Below are positions 47,645 through 55,623 of a stretch of DNA of 64,000 nucleotides, piece after piece. Positions within the stretch are counted from its first letter, which is position 1. The number at the start of each line of letters is the position of its first letter. Below the pieces are notes generated by a model. It ran no database searches. It worked only from the letters and a program-made list of their open reading frames with translations, and was not told the DNA's origin. The translations under genes and the position numbers were made by a program. The DNA is taken from contig JACQAM010000004.1 of NCBI GenBank assembly GCA_016194975.1, positions 124,001-188,000 of the forward strand. The letters run 5' to 3'. Source of the stretch: Bacteroidota bacterium (lineage in GTDB: Bacteria; Bacteroidota; Bacteroidia; Palsa-965).

Positions 47645-48466
47645 ATGTTTTCTGTTCCTGCAAAATTCATGATCTCCCGCGGTGCAAAGATCCGCTATGC
47701 CGATGTTGGCAAAGGGAGAGCGATCGTTCTTGTTCATGGTTTTCTCGAATCGCTCGATATTTTTTTTATCAATGATTTTGCAAATGAGCTGGCGAAAAAA
47801 TTCCGTGTGATAGTTATCGATCTTCCCGGGCACGGAAAATCGGAAGTGATGGGATACGTGCAGAAAATGGAACGCATGGCTGATGTGGTGAAAGATGTGA
47901 TGAATGAACTCGGCTTGCGGCGTTATGTTCTCGTTGGCCATTCTATGGGCGGATATGTTTCGATGGCATTCGCAGAAAAATATCCGGAGCAACTGAGCGG
48001 GCTTTGTCTTTTTCATTCCACGCCCCGCGGCGACAGTGATGAAAAAAAACAAGATCGCGACCGTGCCATAAAAATTGTAAAGCGTGATCCGTTGAAATAC
48101 ACGAATCAACTCGTGATGAATTTATTTGCTGTTGCGAATCAGAAATACATGAAGAAGGAAATAAATGCGGCGAGGAGAATTGCATCGCGAACAAAAAAAC
48201 AATCGATCGTTGCCTGCCTCGAAGGAATGAAAGCAAGAAAGAACAGGGAAAATATTTTCCGCGATGCAGAATTTCCATTGATGATCATTGCCGGAACGCG
48301 GGATCCTGTTATTCCGATAGACTCGCTGAAAGAAATTTCCAAACTGCCGCACGATTGCCGCTTCGTTGCGCTCGAGCGCACGGGACACATGGGATTCCTG
48401 GAAGCAAAAAATATTACTGCGAAAAAAATAATCGCCTTTGCCGGTTATTGTTTCAGAAAAAAATAA
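47645..48466 (+). CDS. Alpha/beta hydrolase
   Basis: This 273-residue soluble hydrolase has the complete catalytic triad: Ser in VGHSMGGYV, Asp in AGTRDPVIP and His in ERTGHMGFLE. The oxyanion-hole motif HGFLES is near residue 33. The cap region (about 130-215) is basic and helical. The substrate is unknown; the enzyme resembles general esterase/haloperoxidase-like members. ATG 47645 is chosen; GTG 47636 would add three residues. It lies downstream of pepP and may be cotranscribed. Confidence 0.92.
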   Translation: MFSVPAKFMISRGAKIRYADVGKGRAIVLVHGFLESLDIFFINDFANELAKKFRVIVIDLPGHGKSEVMGYVQKMERMADVVKDVMNELGLRRYVLVGHSMGGYVSMAFAEKYPEQLSGLCLFHSTPRGDSDEKKQDRDRAIKIVKRDPLKYTNQLVMNLFAVANQKYMKKEINAARRIASRTKKQSIVACLEGMKARKNRENIFRDAEFPLMIIAGTRDPVIPIDSLKEISKLPHDCRFVALERTGHMGFLEAKNITAKKIIAFAGYCFRKK

Positions 48467-48469
48467 TTT

Positions 48470-48721
48470 TCAGGGAAGACGGAATCTCGAATTGTGAAGC
48501 TGGTCGCCGTCGATTACACACAACTGGTAAAATCCCGGTGCAATATTTCCGAGCCCGATCACATGTGTAGATCCTGATTGGATCATTCCTTTTTTAAGTT
48601 CCACTCCGCCTTCATCGAAAATACTCCAGGAACATTTTTCAGTGGAGCGCAGATAGGAAACTATAAGATCATTCATTCGGATACAGAGATCCAATTTCAT
48701 TTCACGGACAGACTTATTCAT
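48470..48721 (-). CDS. Small protein resembling a detached sorting-domain fold
   Basis: This 83-residue ORF has no signal peptide. Its second half, CSWSIFDEGGVELKKGMIQS followed by VIGLGNIAPGFYQLCVIDGD, resembles the beta-sandwich of T9SS type A sorting domains (strands before and after a NIAPGFY turn), but lacks the FPNP start and an adjacent cargo body. It lies between an alpha/beta hydrolase (convergent, 3 bases away) and a true T9SS gene. It may be a remnant of a cargo tail or a small independent protein. No promoter was identified. Confidence 0.5.
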   Translation of the reverse strand: MNKSVREMKLDLCIRMNDLIVSYLRSTEKCSWSIFDEGGVELKKGMIQSGSTHVIGLGNIAPGFYQLCVIDGDQLHNSRFRLP

Positions 48722-48904
48722 AAAAGGAATTTAGGGGGAAACGTACTCCTTGTTTATTGCTATACGTGTGCAGCCCGTTCCCGTTTGCAGGAATTCGACA
48801 AATGCGGTTTTGAGGGAGATGAATTTGACCTGCAATAAAATGAAATTATTACTGGTAATTTTCATTCACATCATTTACGTAAAAAATATCCGGCAGAAAA
48901 AAAT

Positions 48905-50617
48905 TTATTCTTTGATGAGCTTCGTTGCTGCAACAGTTGCTCCGTCTTCAATCCTCAAAAAATAAATTCCTGAAGAAAAATTTTCTATGTTCAGTTCTGT
49001 GGTGCTGCGATTGATGGTCTGCACGAGTACAACTTTTCCGGAAACATCATACACTTCCAATTTAGCAGCGGCAGTTTTCGGTTTCCAACTGATCGTGAAA
49101 TTTCCATTCGAAGGATTAGGATAAACACCGATGCTATTTTCTTCGCTCACATTTTTTATCCCGAGTGGATTCGGTACGCACGTGCATGGAGAAGTGGTTT
49201 GATAAAAAGCCGCAACAGAATCAGCATACCCGGATATTGCTGTAACGCTTCGCGGAATCCACGAAATGGAAGTGTCGTGCCGGGCATACACTAAAGCAAA
49301 ATCGACACACAATTCTTCTCCTGAATAAAAATCGAATGGGCCGGATGAAGCCATTCCTCTCCTGTCGAATGGTGTATTTCCAACTGTTCCCTCATCCCAT
49401 GTTGGTTCTGGAACAAAATTCGTTCCCCATCCGAGCGGATCGGAATTATAAGGGAACATGAAATCACAATTTGTTGTTCCTCCATAACCATTTCCGCCGT
49501 AAGTAACATGCGTGCTGTCTTTCCAGAATCCATCCATGTATTTGAAATAATCCCACGCTGTTACCGGATTGCCTATTGCAGAAAAATCATTGTTATAATA
49601 ATTGAAATGATTCATCATGCAAACTTCACCCGCTTCATCTGTTACTCCATTGCGATTATTATCTATTCCATCGTTGGGAGTTGCCAATGGGCCGCGCAGA
49701 AAAACCACACCCTGCGCAGGAGGATTTGCTCCGTAAGTTCCGGTTGTTGGTACTGCAGATGTTCCATCATTCGCATCGCCATTGTATCCGTAAAACATAT
49801 TTCCTGTTACATCGCAACCAATGTAATCGTCATCATACGCACCAATATCAAAATCCATCCAGCTTCCGATGTACGATTTCACATAATCATTCGATGAGCG
49901 ATTGTAAATTTTATAATTGAGAAAAACTACGCTGTCGAGATAACTTCCCGGAGCAATAAATGAATACGCCATCGCGTGAACTTCAATTTTCATTTTCTGT
50001 CCGCCTGTTTCTCCGTGCGCATTGCGATCGTCATTGAAAATCATGAACACGGCCTGGTCTCCTTTTATACAGGGATAATCTCCAAAATTAGGATCATAAA
50101 TTCCATCGTTGTTCCCATCTACATAAGGAGCGAGTTGCGCCGCTTCACCGAGTGCAACATTTCCATTGCCCGGCCAGTTGAGAATTGAAGAAGGAATGGT
50201 GTAGCCGGGATAAACAGAATGATTCACCCACCACGTGCAGAAAGAATCGACCGCTGTTTTATTGATCTTCCAAACTTTGTTCCATTGCGCATCAGTTGCT
50301 GCAGAATAGGAAACTGAATTCATAACAGGCCCGGGATAAAAATCATTTCCACTCTGGCGATACGTTTGCGCAGCGAGATGAAGCTGTCCCGATGTATCGA
50401 GTCCGCCGATCCATAATGCGCCGGCAAAAATGGTGTTGGCCGTTCCGCCTTTAGGAACGGTGTATTGCGCGGAAGCATAATCCCAGAAGAGATCGCCGTT
50501 GGAGTTGACCAGCGCGCTCACGCCGTTGATGTCGAGACGGGCGTTGGCCCAATTCTGCGAATGAATAAAATTCACAAAGCAGAAAAGTGTGCAGAAGGAA
50601 AGTAATTTTTTTTTCAT
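48905..50617 (-). CDS. T9SS-sorted protein with Asp-rich metal-binding loop, family A
   Basis: This 570-residue secreted protein has a signal peptide (KKKLLSFCTLFCFVNFIHSQ) and a body shared with the 55624-57144 protein: WIGGLDTSGQLHLAAQTYRQ, KVWKINKTAVDSF, GDYPCIKGDQ, HGETGGQKMKIEV and YGGNGYGGT. A DGNNDGIYDPN loop near residue 180 and DNNRNGVTDEAGE near 320 look like calcium-binding loops. A type A sorting domain (IGVYPNPSNGNFTISW) ends in VAATKLIKE. Function unknown. Its leader holds an attenuator-like terminator. Confidence 0.88.
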   Translation of the reverse strand: MKKKLLSFCTLFCFVNFIHSQNWANARLDINGVSALVNSNGDLFWDYASAQYTVPKGGTANTIFAGALWIGGLDTSGQLHLAAQTYRQSGNDFYPGPVMNSVSYSAATDAQWNKVWKINKTAVDSFCTWWVNHSVYPGYTIPSSILNWPGNGNVALGEAAQLAPYVDGNNDGIYDPNFGDYPCIKGDQAVFMIFNDDRNAHGETGGQKMKIEVHAMAYSFIAPGSYLDSVVFLNYKIYNRSSNDYVKSYIGSWMDFDIGAYDDDYIGCDVTGNMFYGYNGDANDGTSAVPTTGTYGANPPAQGVVFLRGPLATPNDGIDNNRNGVTDEAGEVCMMNHFNYYNNDFSAIGNPVTAWDYFKYMDGFWKDSTHVTYGGNGYGGTTNCDFMFPYNSDPLGWGTNFVPEPTWDEGTVGNTPFDRRGMASSGPFDFYSGEELCVDFALVYARHDTSISWIPRSVTAISGYADSVAAFYQTTSPCTCVPNPLGIKNVSEENSIGVYPNPSNGNFTISWKPKTAAAKLEVYDVSGKVVLVQTINRSTTELNIENFSSGIYFLRIEDGATVAATKLIKE

Positions 50618-50741
50618 GGTATCTTTTTTTGTCCCGATAGTTGCCGGGATGAATTCTGATGGAATAAAATTAACTGGTAATACTTATTAATGCCGGACAA
50701 AATAATTTCATCATTAAACATGTTCAACGATTGAAGCGTTT

Positions 50742-50769
50742 AAAAAAAAATCCGGACAGGATGTCCGGA
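50742..50769 (-). terminator. Strong terminator inside the leader of the 48905-50617 gene
   Basis: On the minus strand TCCGGACA and TGTCCGGA form a perfect 8-bp stem (50769-50751) followed by nine U (50750-50742). It lies 125 bases before the ATG at 50617. Upstream on the same strand are a CGGCC/GGCCG hairpin (50789-50806) and a TACTTTG -7-like box (50820-50814). It either ends a transcript from further upstream or attenuates this gene. Confidence 0.75.
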
Positions 50770-50818
50770 TACTTACTCTATATAGTGGCGGCCGTTGAAA
50801 AGGCCGGAAGTGACAAAG

Positions 50819-50905
50819 TAAAATTCCAAAATTCAAACTCCAAATTCTAAAATTTAATTCACTGATAACTCAATTCTCTTTGAGTTTTGGAATTTGAAAT
50901 TTTCT
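50819..50905. repeat. A/T word-repeat tract (aattccaaaattc ... gttttggaatttg)
   Basis: Left words aaattccaaaattcaaactcc and right words gagttttggaatttgaaat are approximate complements around an ATTCACTGATAACTCAAT centre. It belongs to the same family as 2660-2780. Confidence 0.6.
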
Positions 50906-50926
50906 TGTTGTTTTTTTATTGAAATA

Positions 50927-50973
50927 AATCCCGGTTTCGAACTCAGCTTTTGGGCTTCGACAAAACCGGGATT
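50927..50973 (-). terminator. 11-bp hairpin after the 43-residue ORF
   Basis: AATCCCGGTTT (50927-50937) and AAACCGGGATT (50963-50973) are exact complements. On the minus strand the hairpin begins 11 bases after the stop at 50984 and is followed by TATTTC rather than a long U tract, so termination is likely but imperfect. Confidence 0.6.
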
Positions 50974-50983
50974 CCACACACAC

Positions 50984-51115
50984 TCATGTAAAAATTACGT
51001 GAAACACATTATAGAGAATGAAACCAACGCATGCAATTCCGAATACAATGCCGATGGTGCCGAGGCCGTCTACGTGATACGAGTGACCTTTCCGATAATC
51101 TTGAGTCCTTTTCAT
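50984..51115 (-). CDS. Small membrane protein (43 aa)
   Basis: Read on the minus strand from ATG 51115 to TGA 50984. The N-terminal 18 residues are polar and basic (KRTQDYRKGHSYHVDGL). One membrane helix of about 22 residues follows (GTIGIVFGIACVGFILYNVF), and the protein ends HVIFT. The sharp polar-then-hydrophobic layout and the hairpin directly after the stop support a real gene. I do not recognise the family. It lies alone in a gap of more than one kilobase. Confidence 0.6.
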   Translation of the reverse strand: MKRTQDYRKGHSYHVDGLGTIGIVFGIACVGFILYNVFHVIFT

Positions 51116-51780
51116 GGCACACTGTTTTAAAAGATTAAACATTCAGTTATTTATTGGCCGTTTTTTCATTGCGGCTCGCCTTCTTTGTTTTGATCATAAC
51201 GCCCGTTGCGAATTCTGTTACAGTTTTTTTACAGAAAAAAAGCCGGGTGCAACAAATAGTCAGCGCAACATCCCCGAATACGCCATCCATCTGTTCACAC
51301 CCGGTGGCTCAGGGCCTTTTTCTTCTGTAACAAAATTTGAAAGAGCGGAATTTATTTTTGGTCACCAGCTTTACACTCTATGTTTTGTATTGCTGATTTC
51401 CACTCAATATTACGACGACAAATACAGGAAGGATAGCGACTTCTAACAGATGGTGAGTGAACTGTGATAATCGGGAGAAGAAAAAGATTATCTGGCGAAG
51501 AGAAAAAAAACAACGCGCTGTGTCATTCTTATACGACAATTCTCATTGGTAAATCTGGATTTTTTCTGAACGGAAAACAAGTGGTGAGAATTCACGCACA
51601 ATTGGAAGAGTGAGCCGATTAATTGGAAAATGAAAGTGGATCTGCGCTGTAACCTTGCATTATTTTAATTCACCAAAACGTAAATCTGGCAGAAGAAAAT
51701 AATATTGCCACAGACTTTCACTGATTACACACAGATTATTTTTGCTGCCCGCTACCGCTGAAAACTTCCGCTTTTTCTTA
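51116..51780. other. Non-coding region
   Basis: No convincing gene is seen; the 110-residue plus-strand frame at 51114-51446 has unconvincing composition. A short cacagact/gattacacacagatta word repeat is at about 51709-51742. TAACCTTG near 51651 resembles a -7 box but has no gene after it. Confidence 0.5.
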
Positions 51781-52530
51781 CTACACTTTATTCAGTCGCT
51801 GGAGGAACGCATCTTTTTTCCGTCGCGAAACTTCTATCTGTGTTCCATCGCTCATCACGGCATATCCTCCATCTGCTTTCAGGTAACGAACCACATGTCC
51901 CATGTTGATGAGATGTGCGTGATGCACGCGGATGAATTCATCGGAAGGAAGAATGTCTTCGTAATGTTTTAAACTCGCCGACACCAACAGTTTCTTTTTA
52001 TTCTCGAGGAAAAATGTGGTGTAACTTCCATCGGCTTCGCAACGGATAATGTCTTTCACATTCACAATTTCATACGCATTCCCCGTTGGCAAAGTGATCT
52101 TCGAATAATGTTCACTTGGTTTGCGGAAATTCTGCAGCAGAAATTTCAGGTTATCGAGATTGGCAGAACTCGCCGATTTTGCGCGGATCTTGTCGACAGC
52201 AGCTTTCAATTCATCAGCATCGATCGGTTTAAGAAGATAATCGATAGCGCTGTACTTGATCGCGCGCAGCGCATGCGCATCACTCGCGGTGGTGAAGATG
52301 ACATCATATCCACTTCCGGCCGATTTTTCAAGCAGATCGAATCCGCTTCCATCCGCCATTTCTATATCGAGAAAAACGAGGGCTGGTTTCGCACTCTTGA
52401 TCAACTCCACGCCCGAAGCAACGGAATCTGTTGCGCCGATAATATTCACATCGGGGCAATTTGCTTTGATTAGCGCTTCAAGCACTTCCATGCTTTTTTT
52501 TTCGTCTTCTACAATAATGGAGTTTATCAT
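51781..52530 (-). CDS. LytTR-family response regulator
   Basis: This 249-residue regulator has a receiver domain (1-120; acidic residues EDE at 8-10, phospho-acceptor D55 in VFLDIEMADGSG, Lys in LLKPID) and a LytTR DNA-binding domain (about 145-245; VNVKDIIRCEADGSYTTFF, FIRVHHAHLINMGHV). It follows the LytS-like kinase gene by 65 bases in the same orientation, so the two form a two-component system. The gap between them carries direct tatttcgta word repeats. Targets are not known; the cargo gene upstream of the kinase is one candidate. Confidence 0.95.
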   Translation of the reverse strand: MINSIIVEDEKKSMEVLEALIKANCPDVNIIGATDSVASGVELIKSAKPALVFLDIEMADGSGFDLLEKSAGSGYDVIFTTASDAHALRAIKYSAIDYLLKPIDADELKAAVDKIRAKSASSANLDNLKFLLQNFRKPSEHYSKITLPTGNAYEIVNVKDIIRCEADGSYTTFFLENKKKLLVSASLKHYEDILPSDEFIRVHHAHLINMGHVVRYLKADGGYAVMSDGTQIEVSRRKKDAFLQRLNKV

Positions 52531-52556
52531 AAGTATGGAGTTTTTCGTTATTATCA

Positions 52557-52592
52557 GTATTTCGTATATCTGTAAATATCTGTATTTCGTAC
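52557..52592. repeat. Direct 'tatttcgta' word repeat between kinase and regulator
   Basis: The words cagtatttcgtatatctg and ctgtatttcgtacg repeat in tandem in the 65-base gap. They match the words of the 28987-29036 palindrome and the corA leader. Confidence 0.55.
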
Positions 52593-52595
52593 GAA

Positions 52596-55589
52596 TTAGG
52601 AAACAGGTATGAATATATCAACCCGGGTTCCGGCCGGCGATTTGTCTTCGTGGTAAAGATCGGTTATTGCAAGACTCAATTGTGATCCGTGCAGGCGATT
52701 AATGAGTTCAAGCCGGTCGTGCGTGATCTTCATGCCCAGCGATTTGTCGTCCTTGCGTTTTGAAAACTGGCGCATCTCTCTTGCGCGTTCTCTTCCTATT
52801 CCGTTGTCTTCGATGGTGCACACCAGCGTTTCTCCTTTGAGTTTCATTGAAATTTTCAGATGTCCTTTTTGTTTCGCCGGCGTGAGTCCGTGCAGGATCG
52901 CATTCTCGACGTAAGGTTGCAGCAGCATAGCAGGAATTTCGAAAAAATCGGCATCAATATCTTTTTCCACTTCTATCGACCATTCGAATTTATTTTCGAA
53001 ACGCATTTCCTCGAGGCCAAGATATAATTTAAGGTATTCGATCTCTTCGGAAAGTGCGATGACTGATTTTTCAGAATTATTGAGAATGACACGCATCAAT
53101 CGCGCAAACTTGTTCAGGTATTTTCCTGCATCGGCACTTTTATTGGTGAGAATGAAATGCTGGATGGAATTGAGTGAATTAAAAACGAAATGCGGATTCA
53201 TCTGCGCACGCAATGCCTTGAGCTCGTTACGCGCGAGCGCAACCTGCACTTCCGATTCAACTCGTTCTTTATTTTTGATCAATCGTATTCTCCACAAAAT
53301 TGCCAGGCCGAGAATCGAAATTGAAATTCCGGTGAGCAGCAACCAGAACCATGCCTGCTTCCATACCGGAGTTTCGATCGTGAAAGAAATAGCAGCGGGA
53401 TCATTATTCCACAGTCCTTCGTTGTTTGCGCTGATCACTTTGAATGTATAATTCCCGGGAGGAAGATTCGAGTAACGAGCCGTGCGTTCTTTTGTAGGCG
53501 GAGAAAATTTAGAATCAAATCCTTCGAGCATGAATTGATACTGAACTTTGGCAGGATTCGTGAGACAGATACCAACATAATCAAATGAAATATTATTGTC
53601 GTCCCAATTGAGAAGAGCTCCGTTTGCCAGCGCAGTATCGTTGTAAAACAAACGGACGCCGGTGATGGAAGTTTTTGTGTACGCCGAATTTTTTACAAAA
53701 TCATCCGGGGAATAACGGATGAGTCCATTCACAGTTCCGAACCAGATCACACCATCCTCATCGAGGTACGTTCCGTTCGTGTTGCTTTCCACTCCTGAAA
53801 ATCCTTCTTCCTTGCCGAATGTGGTAATGATCTTAGAACCGTCTTTATCATAAGCATTCACATCGAGCCGGCTTAATCCCTGGTTGGTTCCCGCCCACAG
53901 GAAATTTTTTTCTTTATCCATTGACATGCAATAGATCAGTTCCGAACTTAATCCGTTTTCTTCGCCAACGTGATCGGTGGTGTGATGATCGTAAATAAAA
54001 ATTCCGTCGAGGGTTCCGAAATAAAGTTTTCCCTGCTTGTCTTCACAAACTGAAAAATAAGAATCGGCGCTGATGCCGAGTTTTTTTCTTCCATCAGAAA
54101 ATTTTCCGGTGCCCGTATCGAAAACATAAAGTCCGGCGGTGTAGGTGCCCACCCACAATTTACCGTCATCGTCATCTGCAATGCACCACACATCAAAATT
54201 CATTTCCGGATCAGTAGAAATATAATAAGGGATGAATTTCCCATTCTCATAAAGTGTGATGCCTTTTCCGCCGCCCAGCCACAATCTTCCTTTGCGGTCA
54301 CGGAAAATACAATTCACAGTGTCGGAATTCAATCCGTTGCTGCGATGAAAATTCTTTGCTTTTCCATTGGTGATCACACTCAGTCCGCGATCAGTTCCTA
54401 TCCACACGTCATTATTTTCCATCGCACAAACTGTATTCGATTTATCGGAAGCAAGCCCTTCCTCTTTACTGAAACGTATGAATTTTTTTCCGGCCGGCGC
54501 TGATGCGTCATATTTGTAAGCGCCGTCATTTTCCGAACACACCCAGAGTTTTCCATTCTTGTCTTTATCAATTCCGAAAATGAAACTGGAATTCAACCCT
54601 TCTGCCGTTCCGTAACTGATGAATCCTTCACCGCGAAAACGGAAAATTCCCGTGTGTGTTCCCAGCCATAAACTTCCTTCGTAATCTTCGTAAAGACTCA
54701 CCACGTTATCGGCATTCACATCTGAATTCGAGATGCGGTAGTAGGTAAATTTTTTTCCATCGAAAGAATACAATCCATTTCCTGATCCGATCCATGTTAT
54801 TCCGTTGCGATCGGTGATCATCGAATTTACAGCGGGCATATCGAAACCCTGCGGGGTGAGAATGAGTTTGAAATGGCCGTCTTCCAGTCTGAAAATGCCA
54901 TCGGAAGTTCCGGCAATGATGTTTCCGTTTTTATCAGCAGTAAGAGCGGTGATGGAATTGTTTCCGAAAAGTGCGACATCGAAGTAAGTGTACTTCCCGT
55001 TTTCAAAAAGAAAAACTCCGTGATCCGTTCCTATCCACACTTTCTGCGAATTCTGTTGCTGGTAAAAACAGAGAATAAAATTTTTATGCGGGCCCTCTGA
55101 AGTATCCGAAAGGAATTTATCACCGTTGTATTTGCAAATTCCTTTTGAAGTTCCTATCCACAACACGTTTGAATTATCATGCAGCAGGCAATTCACATAA
55201 TCGTCGGGCAAGCCGTCCTGCTTTTTGTAATTCGTGAATTTATTTTCCGAGTAACGGGAAACGCCGCTGATGGTTCCCACCCAAAGATCGTGATTGCCAT
55301 CTTCGCTGATGGAAGTGACCCAGTGATTGGGCAAACCGCTGCGCGGAGAAAAATTCGTGAATGAAATTCCATCGAAACGGCTGAGCCCGCCATAACCACC
55401 CGACCACAGATTTCCATTCGCATCCTGGAAGATCGTGTACACTTCCACGAATGGAAGTCCATCGTCCACAGAATAATTTCTGAAGTTGAGTGACTGGGAA
55501 AATCCGCTGGAAAAAGATCCGAACAGAAAAATAAAAAGCGCCAACGAGTGACGCCATTTTTTTGCTGCAGCATTTCTTTTGCGGAACAT
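52596..55589 (-). CDS. LytS-type sensor kinase with two-propeller ligand domain and Y_Y_Y domain
   Basis: This 997-residue inner-membrane sensor has an N-terminal signal/anchor. The periplasmic part (about 25-670) is made of repeated units such as GNLWSGGYGGLSRFDG and DVWIGTDRGLSVITNG (Reg_prop-type propellers), followed by a Y_Y_Y domain (about 680-745; YQFMLEGFDSKFSPPTKERT). One membrane helix follows (about 750-772). The kinase core carries the His_kinase motif MNPHFVFNSLNSIQHF with phospho-His near residue 800, and an ATPase N-box LLQPYVENAILHG. Such sensors usually detect extracellular ligands, often glycans, but the propeller of this class is also found with signals that are unknown. 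Partner regulator at 51781-52530. Confidence 0.94.
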   Translation of the reverse strand: MFRKRNAAAKKWRHSLALFIFLFGSFSSGFSQSLNFRNYSVDDGLPFVEVYTIFQDANGNLWSGGYGGLSRFDGISFTNFSPRSGLPNHWVTSISEDGNHDLWVGTISGVSRYSENKFTNYKKQDGLPDDYVNCLLHDNSNVLWIGTSKGICKYNGDKFLSDTSEGPHKNFILCFYQQQNSQKVWIGTDHGVFLFENGKYTYFDVALFGNNSITALTADKNGNIIAGTSDGIFRLEDGHFKLILTPQGFDMPAVNSMITDRNGITWIGSGNGLYSFDGKKFTYYRISNSDVNADNVVSLYEDYEGSLWLGTHTGIFRFRGEGFISYGTAEGLNSSFIFGIDKDKNGKLWVCSENDGAYKYDASAPAGKKFIRFSKEEGLASDKSNTVCAMENNDVWIGTDRGLSVITNGKAKNFHRSNGLNSDTVNCIFRDRKGRLWLGGGKGITLYENGKFIPYYISTDPEMNFDVWCIADDDDGKLWVGTYTAGLYVFDTGTGKFSDGRKKLGISADSYFSVCEDKQGKLYFGTLDGIFIYDHHTTDHVGEENGLSSELIYCMSMDKEKNFLWAGTNQGLSRLDVNAYDKDGSKIITTFGKEEGFSGVESNTNGTYLDEDGVIWFGTVNGLIRYSPDDFVKNSAYTKTSITGVRLFYNDTALANGALLNWDDNNISFDYVGICLTNPAKVQYQFMLEGFDSKFSPPTKERTARYSNLPPGNYTFKVISANNEGLWNNDPAAISFTIETPVWKQAWFWLLLTGISISILGLAILWRIRLIKNKERVESEVQVALARNELKALRAQMNPHFVFNSLNSIQHFILTNKSADAGKYLNKFARLMRVILNNSEKSVIALSEEIEYLKLYLGLEEMRFENKFEWSIEVEKDIDADFFEIPAMLLQPYVENAILHGLTPAKQKGHLKISMKLKGETLVCTIEDNGIGRERAREMRQFSKRKDDKSLGMKITHDRLELINRLHGSQLSLAITDLYHEDKSPAGTRVDIFIPVS

Positions 55590-55623
55590 GGTTAAAGTTA
55601 CACGTTCCTTTGTGATAGAAAAA

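Noticed and set aside
51114-51446. 110-codon plus-strand frame
   Set aside because: No recognisable composition or promoter; it is opposite the end of the more plausible 43-residue ORF.
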